Assembly: GCF_036785885.1 (NCBI RefSeq)
Contig: NC_092316.1
Span: 48,803,001-48,867,000 of the forward strand
DNA length: 64,000 bases
Direction of reading: 5' to 3'
From: Coffea arabica
Taxonomy: Eukaryota > Streptophyta > Magnoliopsida > Gentianales > Rubiaceae
In this document: positions 1 through 9,602 of the stretch, one piece after another
How the letters are laid out: every line of letters begins with the position of its first letter
Numbering within the stretch: position 1 is the stretch's first letter
Made by a program: the position numbers and the translations under genes
The notes under the pieces: generated by a model
Database searches by the model: none
What the model saw: only the letters and a program-made list of their open reading frames with translations
Told to the model about the DNA's origin: nothing

Positions 1-590
1 TGTCATGGAGCAGAAGTTAGCTAAGAGAAGCTGAAAGCGTGAATTAAGTACCGCGCCTTCAAGTAAGAAGCTTCAAGCAAACGGCAGGCGTGGAATATGG
101 GCTCATGCCTTTATGAAGTAAAGAAGACACGCGAAATAAAGAAGATTGCAGGAGGAAGCGTGAAATCAGAATCACGCCTTTCCTGGGAATAAGCTCAAGC
201 AACGTGAACTTCTGAGCAAGTGGCTACAACAGATTCTGTTAAGCATCACATGGCCGAGCTGGATTAGGAAAATGACAAAGGAGCTGGTCATTAGCTATCT
301 CTATATAAAGATAGGATCCGTAGTGGAAGGATGGCATATTTTTGTTAGCTATTGTAAGGGATCATTCCCTGAGCCTTTTTCTCTTTCTGTTTCCTTCATT
401 CTGTCATTTCCTTTCCTCTTCCCGCCAATTCTGTAATCTACTTGTTTGATCAATACCAATATCAATTCATTGACTATTCATCTGTTGTTATTAATTTTCC
501 CTGTTATTTAGTCTTTTGTTCTGCGCTAGTCTCATAAATCAATCCAGCGGAAGCTGGTCTGTTGCATGGTTACTGTTCGATACCATTACA
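1..590 (+). repeat. 5' LTR of gypsy element 1
   Basis: The LTR begins TGTCATGG and ends TTACA, with the usual TG...CA termini, and matches 5199-5788 across its whole length. A TATA box (CTATATAAAG) lies at 301-310, and a pyrimidine-rich stretch follows at about 370-425. Transcription of the element would start shortly after the TATA box. Confidence 0.95.
302..308 (+). promoter_or_regulatory. TATA box of the 5' LTR
   Basis: TATATAAA-type motif inside the LTR, about 290 bases before the LTR end. The same motif is kept in the 3' LTR near 5500. It is the expected Pol II core promoter of the element. Confidence 0.6.
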
Positions 591-591
591 G

Positions 592-603
592 TGGTATTAG
601 AGC
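592..603 (+). other. Primer binding site (tRNA-iMet type)
   Basis: TGGTATTAGAGC follows the 5' LTR after one base. It differs at one position from TGGTATCAGAGC, the complement of the 3' end of plant initiator methionine tRNA, and is preserved intact in the second gypsy element at 12350. Confidence 0.85.
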
Positions 604-623
604 TAGCTACAAGCCATTAGGAC

Positions 624-1703
624 ATGACTAAGAATCAGGAGGAAGCTCTGAGAAGGGAACTCACTGAGTTGGGGAGTGTGGTGAGGACTTTTGCCAATAA
701 AAATGATGGGGTAGAACAGTCTGTGAGGGCAATGGAGCATAGACAGGAGAGCACAGATAGAGCCATAAAAAATTTAGATCAGAAATACGAGGGGATGATG
801 AACATGATGGTTCAGATCATGGCCAAACTAAATGACAAAGGGAAGGAGGTAGAAGGGGGTAGTTCTGGGAGGGAGACTAGGATAGCAGTTACCACAGATA
901 CAACTGAGAGGGTGGGGAGTAAAGGGGGAGCCAGGCTGCCAAAGATGGACTTCCCTGCATTCGATGGGAACAACCCCAGAGAGTGGGTCAGAAGGGCAAA
1001 CAAATACTTCCAGATCCATGGAGTGGAGGAAGACCTGAAGCCAGACATTGCTCAACTCCATTTCCAGGAGAAGGCAGACATCTAGTTCCATGGCATGTAC
1101 CACGAGAAGGGGGTAGTTCCATGGAAGGAACTAGTAATGGTAGTCTGTGAGAGATTTGGAGAGGGAGATCCAGAGGAGGCCATAGAGGAATTCAACAAAC
1201 TGATACAGACGGGGAGTGTCACTGAGTACCTAGAGAAGGTTGAACAACTTAAATCTATGGTAATGTTATCTCTTCCTGGTCAACCTGATTCCTATTACAA
1301 ATCATGCTTCCTTAGTGGCTTAAAGGAGGAAATAGTAAGTATGGTTAGGATGACTAGACCCCTCACCTTAGCAGACACCATTGAAGCTGCAAAATTACAG
1401 GAAAGGAACCTGGAGGCCATTAGGAAAACACAGGGGAAGATGATGCACAAATATACGCCCTCACCTGGTATCCCACCTGTTAACAAACAGAACTTTACCC
1501 CATATACCAAAATGAAGTGGCCTAACTTCCAGTATAAGAAGCCAGAGACTCTTTCCAACCAAAATACCAAAACAGGAACTCATACAGCAAATCAATTCAG
1601 AAAAATCATCGCATCTGAACTAAGTTACAGGAGGGAAAAGGGTTGTGTTTCAAGTATGCTGAGCCATATACACTGGGACATGTCTGCAAACAAGCTCACC
1701 TAA
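624..1703 (+). pseudogene. gag: gag of gypsy element 1, interrupted
   Basis: This is the capsid/nucleocapsid region. The N-terminal part is charged and coiled-coil-like (residues 1-80). It is followed by the retrotransposon gag core, with FDGNNPREWVRRANKYF in the first piece and EYLEKVEQLKSMV in the second. A TAG at 1083-1085 splits the frame; the reading resumes in the same frame from 1095. Near 1641 one base is missing, so the nucleocapsid zinc-knuckle region falls into the pol frame at the start of the next open frame. One knuckle cysteine also appears replaced by tyrosine ([14 protein letters not shown]). No functional full-length Gag can be made from this copy without readthrough and frameshifting. 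Confidence 0.85.
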
Positions 1704-4700
1704 ATTACATATTGATGGATGATCCATGGGGAGCAGGGGAGAACTCAGATGAACCAGGGAAGGAGACAGAGGAATTCTGTGATTGTCCAGAAGGGGAGTT
1801 AAGTAATGAAAATATAGAAATATCCATCCATGCTCTGGCAGGGGGGACTGAACATAAGACCCTCAAGCTGAGAGGGAAGATAGCAGGGAGGGAGATCATA
1901 ATTCTGGTAGATAGTGGGAGCACCCACTGTTTTATTGATGAAAGGCTAGCAAAGACTATTCAACTACCAACTATTGGAAATCCATTGACAGTCAGGGTTG
2001 CTAATGGTGAGCAGTTGGAGTCTAGGCAACTACAAGGACCCTTACAGTGGGAAATGCAAGGAAACAAGTTCACACATCAATTCAACACCTTGAAATTGGG
2101 AAGCTGCCACATGGTTTTGGGAGTAGACTGGCTAGCCAGATATAGCCCTATTGAGTTTGATTTCAGGCAACTCTCCATGAGGTTCCTGCAAGGAAATCAA
2201 CCAGTGGAGCTAAAGGGGGAAGTCAGTGAGCTTAAACTCAAGGCCATCAAAGGAAGTAAACTGGCAAAATGGAGGAGAAAACAGGCATATGGGATAACTG
2301 CCCAGCTATATGTGATGGAAGAAGAAAAAGGGGACCCTGAAGTAATACCAGCAGAGATGAAGGAATTGTTGGACAGGTTTGAAGAAGTGTTTGCTGAGCC
2401 TCAAGGTATGCCTCCAAGGAGGAGCCACGACCACAGCATTCCATTGAAAGAAGGAGCTACTCCATTCCAAGTCAGATCATATAGGTGCCCCTATGTACAA
2501 AAGTCAGAAATAGAGAGGTTGGTGAAAGAAATGCTGCAGATGGGGATCATTCAGCCCAGTAACAGCCACTTTGCATCCCCAGTGTTACTAGCCAAGAAGA
2601 AGGATGGAAGTTGGAGGTTCTGTGTAGATTACAGGCAACTCAATGAACTCACCTTGAAGGACAAATTTCCTATGCCACTAATAGATGAGCTCCTTGATGA
2701 ACTAAAGGGCTCAAAATACTTCACCATGATTGACTTGAGGGCAGGTTACCATCAGATCAGGGTCAAAGTGGAAGATGTACATAAGACAGCCTTCAGAACA
2801 CACCAAGGCCTTTATGAGTTTAAAGTTATGCCTTTTGGCCTGACAAATGCCCCAGCAACATTCCAGAGCCTCATGAATCATATTTTCAGGGATCAACTGA
2901 GGAGGTATGTCCTGGTTTTCTTTGATGACATACTGATTTACAGTCCTTCCCTGGAAATGCACCTACAACAAGTAGCAGAAGTGCTGAACATATTGCAGGA
3001 GCACCAACTATATGCCAAGAGGAGTAAATGCTCCTTCGCTCAAACAGAAGTAGAATACCTTGGCAACATTATTTCAGGAGAATGTGTAAGGGCAGATCCA
3101 AAGAAAGTGGACAGGATGATGAAATGGCCTAAACCAGCTTCTGTTAAGGAGCTCAAAGGATTTCTTGGTCTAACAGGATACTACAGGAAATTCTTCAAGG
3201 GGTATAGAGCCATTGCAAAGCCTCTCACCATATTGCTGAAAAAGGATGGATTCCACTGGAGTACAGAAGCAGAGGAGGCTTTCCAGGAGCTCAAACTAGC
3301 AATGTGCAGCACCCCTGTGCTAGCCTTACCTGACTTCACCAAGCCATTTGAAGTAGAAACTGATGCTTGCTATGGAGGGATTGAAGCAGTGCTAATGCAG
3401 GACAAGAGGCCGATAGCATTCTTAAGCCAAAGCCTGGGTCCCAAGAACCTGGGAATGTCTGTTTATGAAAAGGAATTGTTAGCCTTGGTAACTGCTGTCA
3501 CTAAATGGAGGCACTACTTGGAAGGAGGATACTTCATTGTTAAAACTGACCATCAGAGTCTTAAGTACCTCCTAGACCAAAGAGTCATTACAACACTTCA
3601 GCAGAAATGGCTCACCAAGCTGCTAGGACTTAGCTATGAGATTCATTACAGAAAAGGGAAAGAAAATGTAGCAGCAGATGCTCTATCCAGGAGGGCAAGC
3701 AGAGAAGAAGGAGATTGTTCTGAACTAACATGTGTCATTCCTGAGTGGATAAAGGAGGTTATGGAAAGTTATCAAGGGGATGAAGAAGTACAGAACATGG
3801 TCAGACAGCTGCTGCTCACACCTGGTAATCCTTCAGAACACTCTTATCAGGATGGAGTGCTCAGATACAAGGGAAGCATAGTGGTTGGCTCAAAAGGAGA
3901 TGTAAGGAAGAAAATCATTGCTGCAATACATGGATCACAGCTTGGAGGTCATTCTGGAATCCAGGCTAGCTACTTAAGAGCCAAGCAGCTGTTCCATTGG
4001 CCAGGGATGCACAGGGATATCAAGGATGCCAAATTACAGTGTGATACATGCAAGAAATGTAAGGATGAGCACGTTGCTTATCCTGGTCTCCTGCAACCTC
4101 TTCCTGTACCACAGTACTCATGGAGTCACGTCACAATGGATTTTATTAAAGGACTGCCAATCTCAGAGAAGAAAGATACTATCATGGTGGTGGTGGATAG
4201 ACTCACCAAATCAGCCCACTTCATCAGCCTCTCACATCCTTTTGATACCCCTACAGTAGCCAGACTCTTTTTGGATCACATCTGCAAGCTGCATGGAATT
4301 GCCTTAAGCATGTTATCTGACAGAGACAAGGTGTTCACCAGTCAATTCTGGATTGAACTCTTCTCTTTGTTGGGTACAGACTTGAAATTAAGCACTGCCT
4401 ATCATCCCCAAACAGATGGCCAATCTGAGAGGGTAAACCAAGTGCTGGAATTGTACTTAAGGTGTATGACACATCTGGAGCCAAAGAGATGGAATGCATG
4501 GCTATCCCTTGCTGAGTGGTGCTATAACACTACCTATCACATAGCCATTCAGATGAGTCCATTCGAGGCCTTGTATGGAATGACACCTCCTCAATTGGCA
4601 ATAGGACCCTACTCTCATCCTAGAGTAGCAGCAGTGGAGGACCATCTGAAGGATCAACAAATGATGGATGGAATTCTCAAAACCAACTTACAGGAAGCTC

Positions 4701-5170
4701 AAAACAGAATGAAGCTTTATGCTGGCCAAAATAGGAGTGAAAGGTCATTCCATGTAGGGGATTGGGTCTACTTAAGGTTACAGCCATACAGACAAATGTC
4801 TGTGGAACTGAGGAGCAACACCAAGCTATCTACTAAATATTTTGGCCCTTATCAAGTGATTCAGAAAATAGGAGAGGTAGCATATAAACTTAAGCTACCT
4901 GAAGGGTCCAAGATTCATCCTGTGTTTCATGTATCATTGCTAAAAAGAAAGGTAGGGGAAGATACAACTCCGGTGCTCCAGTTACCAAACCTAAATGAAA
5001 AATGACATCTGAGGGTGGCACCAACAGCAATCCTGGATCGCAGGAGCTTCAAGAAGAGAAATGCAGCAGCAGTGCAGTGGCTCATTCACTGGTGGGGAAC
5101 CACTCCTGTTGAAGCTACCTGGGAGGATGCAGAAAAGATAAGGAGAGAGTTCCCTGGATTTCAATCTTGA
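1643..5170 (+). pseudogene. pol: pol polyprotein of gypsy element 1 with chromodomain after a stop
   Basis: The long open frame 1643-5005 (1120 codons) encodes, in order: an aspartic protease with DSGST at residues 90-94; reverse transcriptase with VDYRQLN near 326 and the catalytic FFDD at 426-429; RNase H with ETDA near 570 and TDHQSLKYL; an integrase HHCC finger near 763-800; an integrase core with [16 protein letters not shown] and TDGQSER, which carry the D-D-E residues; and a GPY/F module (KYFGPYQV) near 1067. A TGA at 5003-5005 ends this frame. The same frame then continues 54 codons to 5168-5170 with HLRVAPTAILDRR and a chromodomain-like VEATWEDAEKIRREFPGF. The catalytic core looks intact. 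The damage lies upstream (frameshift) and before the chromodomain. Confidence 0.92.
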
Positions 5171-5180
5171 GGACAAGATT

Positions 5181-5198
5181 AATTGAAGGGAGAGCAAT
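5181..5198 (+). other. Polypurine tract of gypsy element 1
   Basis: AATTGAAGGGAGAGCAAT precedes the 3' LTR. It is purine-rich, as expected for the plus-strand primer of an LTR element, although the last few bases are mixed. Confidence 0.65.
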
Positions 5199-5788
5199 TG
5201 TCATGGAGCAGAAGTTAGCTAAGAGAAGCTGAAAGTGTGAATTAAGTACCGCGCCTTCAAGTAAGAAGCTTCAAGCAAACGGCAGGCGTGAAATATGGGC
5301 TCACGCCTTTATGAAGTAAAGAAGACACGCAAAATAAAGAAGATTGCGGGAGGGAGCGTGAAATCAGAATCACGCCTTTCCTGGGAATAAGCTCAAGCAA
5401 CGTGAACTTCTGAGCAAGTGGCTACAACAGATTCTGTTAAGCATCACATGGCCGAGCTGGATTAGGAAAATGACAAAGGAGCTGGTCATTAGCTATCTCT
5501 ATATAAAGATAGGATCCGTAGTGGAAGGATAGCATATTTTTGTTAGCTATTGTAAGGGATCATTCCCTGAGCCTTTTCTCTTTCTGTTTCCTTCATTCTG
5601 TCATTTCCTTTCCTCTTCCCGCCAATTCTGTAATCTACTTGTTTGATCAATACCAATATCAATTCATTGACTATTCATCTGTTTGTTATTAATTTTCCCT
5701 GTTATTTAGTCTTTTGTTCTGCGCTAGTCTCATAAATCAATCCAGTGGAAGCTGGTCTGTTGCATGGTTACTGTTCGATACCATCACA
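5199..5788 (+). repeat. 3' LTR of gypsy element 1
   Basis: Full-length partner of 1-590. Nine substitutions are seen, all transitions: AGCGTG/AGTGTG, TGGAAT/TGAAAT, CATGCC/CACGCC, CGCGAA/CGCAAA, two A/G near 5347-5355, ATGGCA/ATAGCA, CAGCGG/CAGTGG and CATTACA/CATCACA. There is also one 1-nt loss and one 1-nt gain in T runs. Confidence 0.95.
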
Positions 5789-6374
5789 TGTTGCATACCA
5801 AGTTTTTCAGGTTCTCCTTTCGTTTGGTGTCTCTATTCTGTTTTTGGTATAAAGGCAACCACACCAGACCATACTGCGAAAGAGACGCCATTGTCCACAA
5901 TGGGGTCGGGTGAAAAACCCCAGATTGGGGTTGAAATTGGAGAGAATCACAAAGGTTGAAGAGGGAGCGGGCTTAATTGGAATCACCCAAGAAGAAGTCT
6001 TCGTCAAAGGTTTCGTCAAAGGCGTCATGACGGCAGCGGATATGGTGAGGGTGGCGGCGGTGGTGGTATTATTGGTTACCAAATAGGTTGAGATGGGAGA
6101 TGAGGGACTTGAGAGAAGGGTCGCCGTCGATGGAAGAGATGAGGTAGTTGGCCCCCTTCTCGACTTTGAAACAGAAGGCGAAAACGAGAGAGATGAGGAA
6201 GATAAAGGTGAAGGGATGTGAAATGAATAATCGGGTGGTTTTCTTGAAGATTTGGACTACTAATTGATTGCTGATCGGGGAGGGAAGCGAAGCTACTGGA
6301 GCTGGTTCGGGAGGACGGTGGCGGTGGTTCATGGCGGAAGTGAGTTTGGGTTTCTCGATTGAGTTTGGGTTCAT
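5789..6374 (-). pseudogene. Degenerate gene fragment, putative plant transmembrane protein
   Basis: Read on the minus strand from an ATG at 6374 (MNPNSIEKPKLTSAMNHRHR...), the sequence encodes a proline-rich start, then RLFISHPFTFIFLISLVFAF, a convincing membrane segment, then FKVEKGANYLISSIDGDPSLKSL. The frame stops at 6069. Protein-like sequence continues in other frames: DAFDETFDEDFFLGDSN, then TFVILSNFNPNLGF, then DPIVDNGVSFAVWSGVVAFIPK, ending against the retrotransposon. Several frame changes and stops within 300 bases indicate decay. I do not recognise the protein family with confidence. An alternative is a live first exon with sequencing errors, but this is less likely given the number of breaks. 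Confidence 0.5.
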
Positions 6375-6474
6375 GGCGGGAGGACCGTGCCATACATGCA
6401 TACTCAGTGTGACTTTGGGTTGGAAAAAAAATTATTCCTCTGTCAACGGTCCAAGCATTGACTAGTTACGGTCC

Positions 6475-6667
6475 AACATTGAAGTCCCTAAAATACCCCT
6501 TTTAGGTTTCTCAATTAAGAGCATGATGGAAATTATGCGGTGGCGCCGCCGCTAGTTCCCTGATTGGAACCGAAATATAAATTTAAGGATTAAATTGACT
6601 ATAAATAATATATAAGGACTAAATCGGTAGAAAAAAAATTTAGGGACTAAATTGGCCATTTTCTCCT
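6475..6667. repeat. Partial copy of the element family at 8210-9602
   Basis: Shared landmarks in the same order as around 9400-9597: CTAAAATACCCC, an AATTAAGAG-like stretch, GCGGTGGCGCCGCC (GCGGTGGCACCACC in the other copy), and a right end TTTAGGGACTAAATTGGCCA resembling TTTAGGGACAAAGTTGGTCA. Only the right end of the family is represented. Confidence 0.45.
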
Positions 6668-8209
6668 CCAATTTTTATGTTTATCAAAGTTTCTTATCCA
6701 AAGCAATTTCTTACTCGAAATAGTGTGACCAATTGCATTAGCCATAATTTTAAAATTGTAAAAAATATTAATATAAAAAATAGATGCTTTTAGAGTCCAT
6801 ATTCATTTAAAAAATCTTGATATGAATATAAGAAAAAAACTGATGTATAACTATGTCTTTTCTTTTTTTATCAATGTGAAGAAATACAAAAAAAATCAAA
6901 ATAAAAAAATTCAACTAATTCTATCAACTGAATATTAATTGACAACTAAATAGCCAATATGAAATAATGAAGCAGTATAAATCATTTATATTCTTTATCA
7001 ACCTTAATAACACTTAGAAAAAAATGTAAATAATCTAAATTCAACAAAACACCTCACATTATTCAATTCAAATTCACAAAAAAAAAGCAAAGAAAAGTTC
7101 ACCTAGAAAGATATAAAGTAGAATAATCAAATGTTCATGCGAAGTTGGATATGAGTATAGTTCATGTATTTTGTTCTTAAATGATTAATTCATTGTAATT
7201 GTACAATAGCATTTCGTTAGCAAGGAACTAAAAACGTTCAAAATGTTAGCAAATAATGCTAATACAAATTTTTTCATTTGTTAAAATTTGTTGATTTCAT
7301 CAAAAACTTAACCATGAGTTTTATTTTCAAGTAAAAAAAAGGTACATCTAGACTCTAGCAGGTAAACAAGCTATCTAAGGTGTAATGGAAGGGGTGAGTG
7401 TGCTGAAAATAATTAGAATGACAAAATCTAACAATCCAATTATTTACTCTAATACCCCTCCATAAATTGATTTTACAGGTTAAGTCTTTACTTTGCTAAT
7501 AATTGTGAATTCTATTTACTGGGCTGACACTTAACATCATTTGCATAATATCAAAAAAATTAATATTATGTTTTAATGGTAAAAATATTGTGAGTAACCG
7601 TATTAGAATTGTTTATCAAAGCTGAATGCATAATGTACCAAAAAGCTCAAAATAAATTAAGAAACAAAAGAAAGCTCAAAATAAATTCAAAAAACAATAG
7701 ATCAAAGAGTTTGTATTTAGATAGTTTTGTAACAATAATTGGTTAAAAAAAGAAAATATAAAATGTTCTATTATCAGGTAAACAATCAAATTTCACAAAA
7801 AATAATTATATCTAGAAGATGTTATATTTGGATTAATATAAGCAGGGGCAAAGTACATGAACTATTTCTAGTTATTTAAAGTAGGTTGATTCTCCTGTTG
7901 GTATAGAGTTTGGCAACAGGCTAACAAAGCTTAAAACAGACCAAACGAAATTGGAATGGCGAATTACTAAACAGAGGGATTAGTTTTCATTCTGAAGCTA
8001 ATCAAAACACAAATCTTTGTGAAAATTCAGTTGCTAAGTAAACTTGATGTTAGTAATCTTTGAAGATGTAAAACTTATGACAAAGCTTTCTAAATATAAA
8101 CACTGTGACCAAGTTGAGCTGCTGCCAGCCTGAACATTGAAAACTAATGCCGGCAGTTTCTGAAAACTAAAGGATCGACCAAAATTTTGGGAATGCAAGG
8201 CAATAAAAA
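6668..8209. other. AT-rich intergenic DNA, no gene seen
   Basis: Very A+T-rich sequence with no open frame of note, no RNA gene and no clear transposon ends that I could pair. Short A-runs are frequent. Confidence 0.6.
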
Positions 8210-8551
8210 GGGCAAATCGCCAATTTCATCACTAAATTCTTTTGTTGGTCACGATTTAGTCCCTAACTTTTCTTTCTGACCAATTTGATACTTGAGCTTA
8301 TTTTGCAGTACTAAGGACCCAAGAGCTTGTAAATTTGGGTTTAATGTGAGGAGTTACTCATGAAGAGGAGATTATTATATTTATGAGTAAAAAATTATAT
8401 TCCACATTAGTTCGAAAGATGGAGAAAGAATGGTTAATATGTAAGTAAGTACCAAAGACGTAACAACTCAAGCTTGTGGATCAATGTTTGGTCCCTAACT
8501 TATATATTGGGACTCTTTGGTAAACTCTTTCGAAGTTTTTTTCCCCAAGAA

Positions 8552-9220
8552 GTGGCATATGTCCAGTGGTACCACTATTTAAAACCGATCTAGTTCTTAA
8601 TTGATTAACTAAATAAGTGGTATCTATGTTTTGGTACCACTATCTAAAACTAATTTAGCTCCTAATTGATTGACTAAACAAGAATGTATTTCCCCAACAA
8701 GTGGTATCTCTGCGGTGGTACTGAGTAGCACCTAAAACCGATCTGGCTCCTTATTGATTAACTAAACAAAGGTGTATTTCCCCAACAAGTGGTATCTCCG
8801 CGATGATACTGAGTACCAACTAAAAGCTATTTGGCTCCTAATTGATTAACTAAACAAGCATGTATTTCTGCAACAAGTGGTATCTCCGCAATGGTACTAT
8901 AACTTTGTGGTACTACCACTACCTAAATTCGATTTGGCTCTTAGTTGATTAACTAAATAAGGGTGTATTTCCCCAACAAGTGGTATCTTTGCGGCGGTAC
9001 TGAGTACCTTCTAAAACCAATCTGGCTCCTAATTGATTCATTAAACAAAGGTCTATTTTTCCAACAAATGGTATCTCTATGATGGTATCACTGCCTAATA
9101 CCAATCTAGCTTCTAGTTGATTAACTAAACATTGGTGTATTTTTCCAAGAAATGGTATCTCTGTGATGGTACTACTACCTAAAACCGATCTGGTTCCTAA
9201 TTGATTAACTAAACAAAAGT
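8552..9220 (+). repeat. Tandem array, eight units of about 65-103 bp (mostly 84-88)
   Basis: Units start at the GTGGTAT-like motif at 8552, 8617, 8701, 8789, 8877, 8980, 9068 and 9152, giving spacings of 65, 84, 88, 88, 103, 88 and 84. Each unit repeats the order GTGGTATCTCYGCG, GGTACTGAGTAC or similar, AAACCGATCTGGCTCCTAAT, TGATTAACTAAACAA, GTATTTCCCCAACAA. The 103-base unit carries an insertion near 8895-8915. Units are diverged, so the array is not recent. No reading frame runs through it. Confidence 0.85.
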
Positions 9221-9226
9221 AAACAA

Positions 9227-9416
9227 GGGTATCATGGGAACGTCACTCATGGAACTATAATTTAAAAAAAAAACTACCAGATAAACTTTTAAATCGTGTA
9301 AAAAACAACAAGATTAAACTTTAAACTTTTAAATCATGTTAAAAATCACAAGATTAAAATTTGGAATTTTTTACAAGATTTATTATAATCCCGTGAGTGA
9401 CGTTCTCAAAATACCC
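9227..9416. mobile_element. Foldback/MITE-like insert with about 34-bp inverted ends
   Basis: The left arm starts GGGTATCATGGGAACGTCAC at 9227. The right arm, in reverse complement from 9416, reads GGGTATTTTGAGAACGTCAC. The arms match at roughly 27 of 34 positions. The interior has two copies of AACTTTTAAATCRTGT spaced about 50 bases apart. It lies between the tandem array and the end of the host element. Confidence 0.5.
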
Positions 9417-9602
9417 CTATTTAATTAATCAATTAGGAGTTTTTGGTCATCTGTCGCTTTTGGGGAAAAAAATTAGGAGTTTTAGGCGGTGGCACCACCA
9501 TGCAAATCTTAAATTGGAATTGCAAAATAAGTTCACGTATCAAATAAGTAGTGACGGCACTAGTGAAAATGTTTAGGGACAAAGTTGGTCATTTACTCCG
9601 AT

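Larger units (their letters stand above)
1..5788 (+). mobile_element. Ty3/gypsy chromovirus LTR retrotransposon (Reina-like)
   Basis: This is a complete LTR retrotransposon: 590-bp LTRs at both ends, a tRNA-iMet-type primer binding site, gag, and pol in the order protease, reverse transcriptase, RNase H, integrase, then a chromodomain-like tail. That order defines Ty3/gypsy, and the tail defines chromoviruses. The short LTRs and 5.8-kb length fit the Reina group, which is an inference. The LTRs differ by nine substitutions, all transitions, and two 1-nt indels, so the insertion is fairly recent. The coding region is nevertheless broken by an in-frame TAG at 1083-1085, a 1-nt frameshift near 1641 and a TGA at 5003-5005. 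The window starts on the first LTR base, so the left target duplication cannot be seen; the five bases to the right are TGTTG. Confidence 0.95.
8210..9602. mobile_element. Putative non-autonomous DNA transposon split by the Tekay-like element
   Basis: The left end (GGGCAAATCGCCAATTTCATC from 8210) and the right end, read in reverse complement from 9597 (GGAGTAAATGACCAACTTTG), are imperfect inverted repeats of about 28 bases. No transposase-like frame lies between them. The interior carries an eight-copy tandem array (8552-9220) and a foldback insert (9227-9416). The element is interrupted after 9602 by the retrotransposon 9603-20594 and its right end resumes at about 20600-20635. No target duplication of its own was recognised, so the superfamily is open; it could also be a rearranged repeat. 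Confidence 0.45.
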
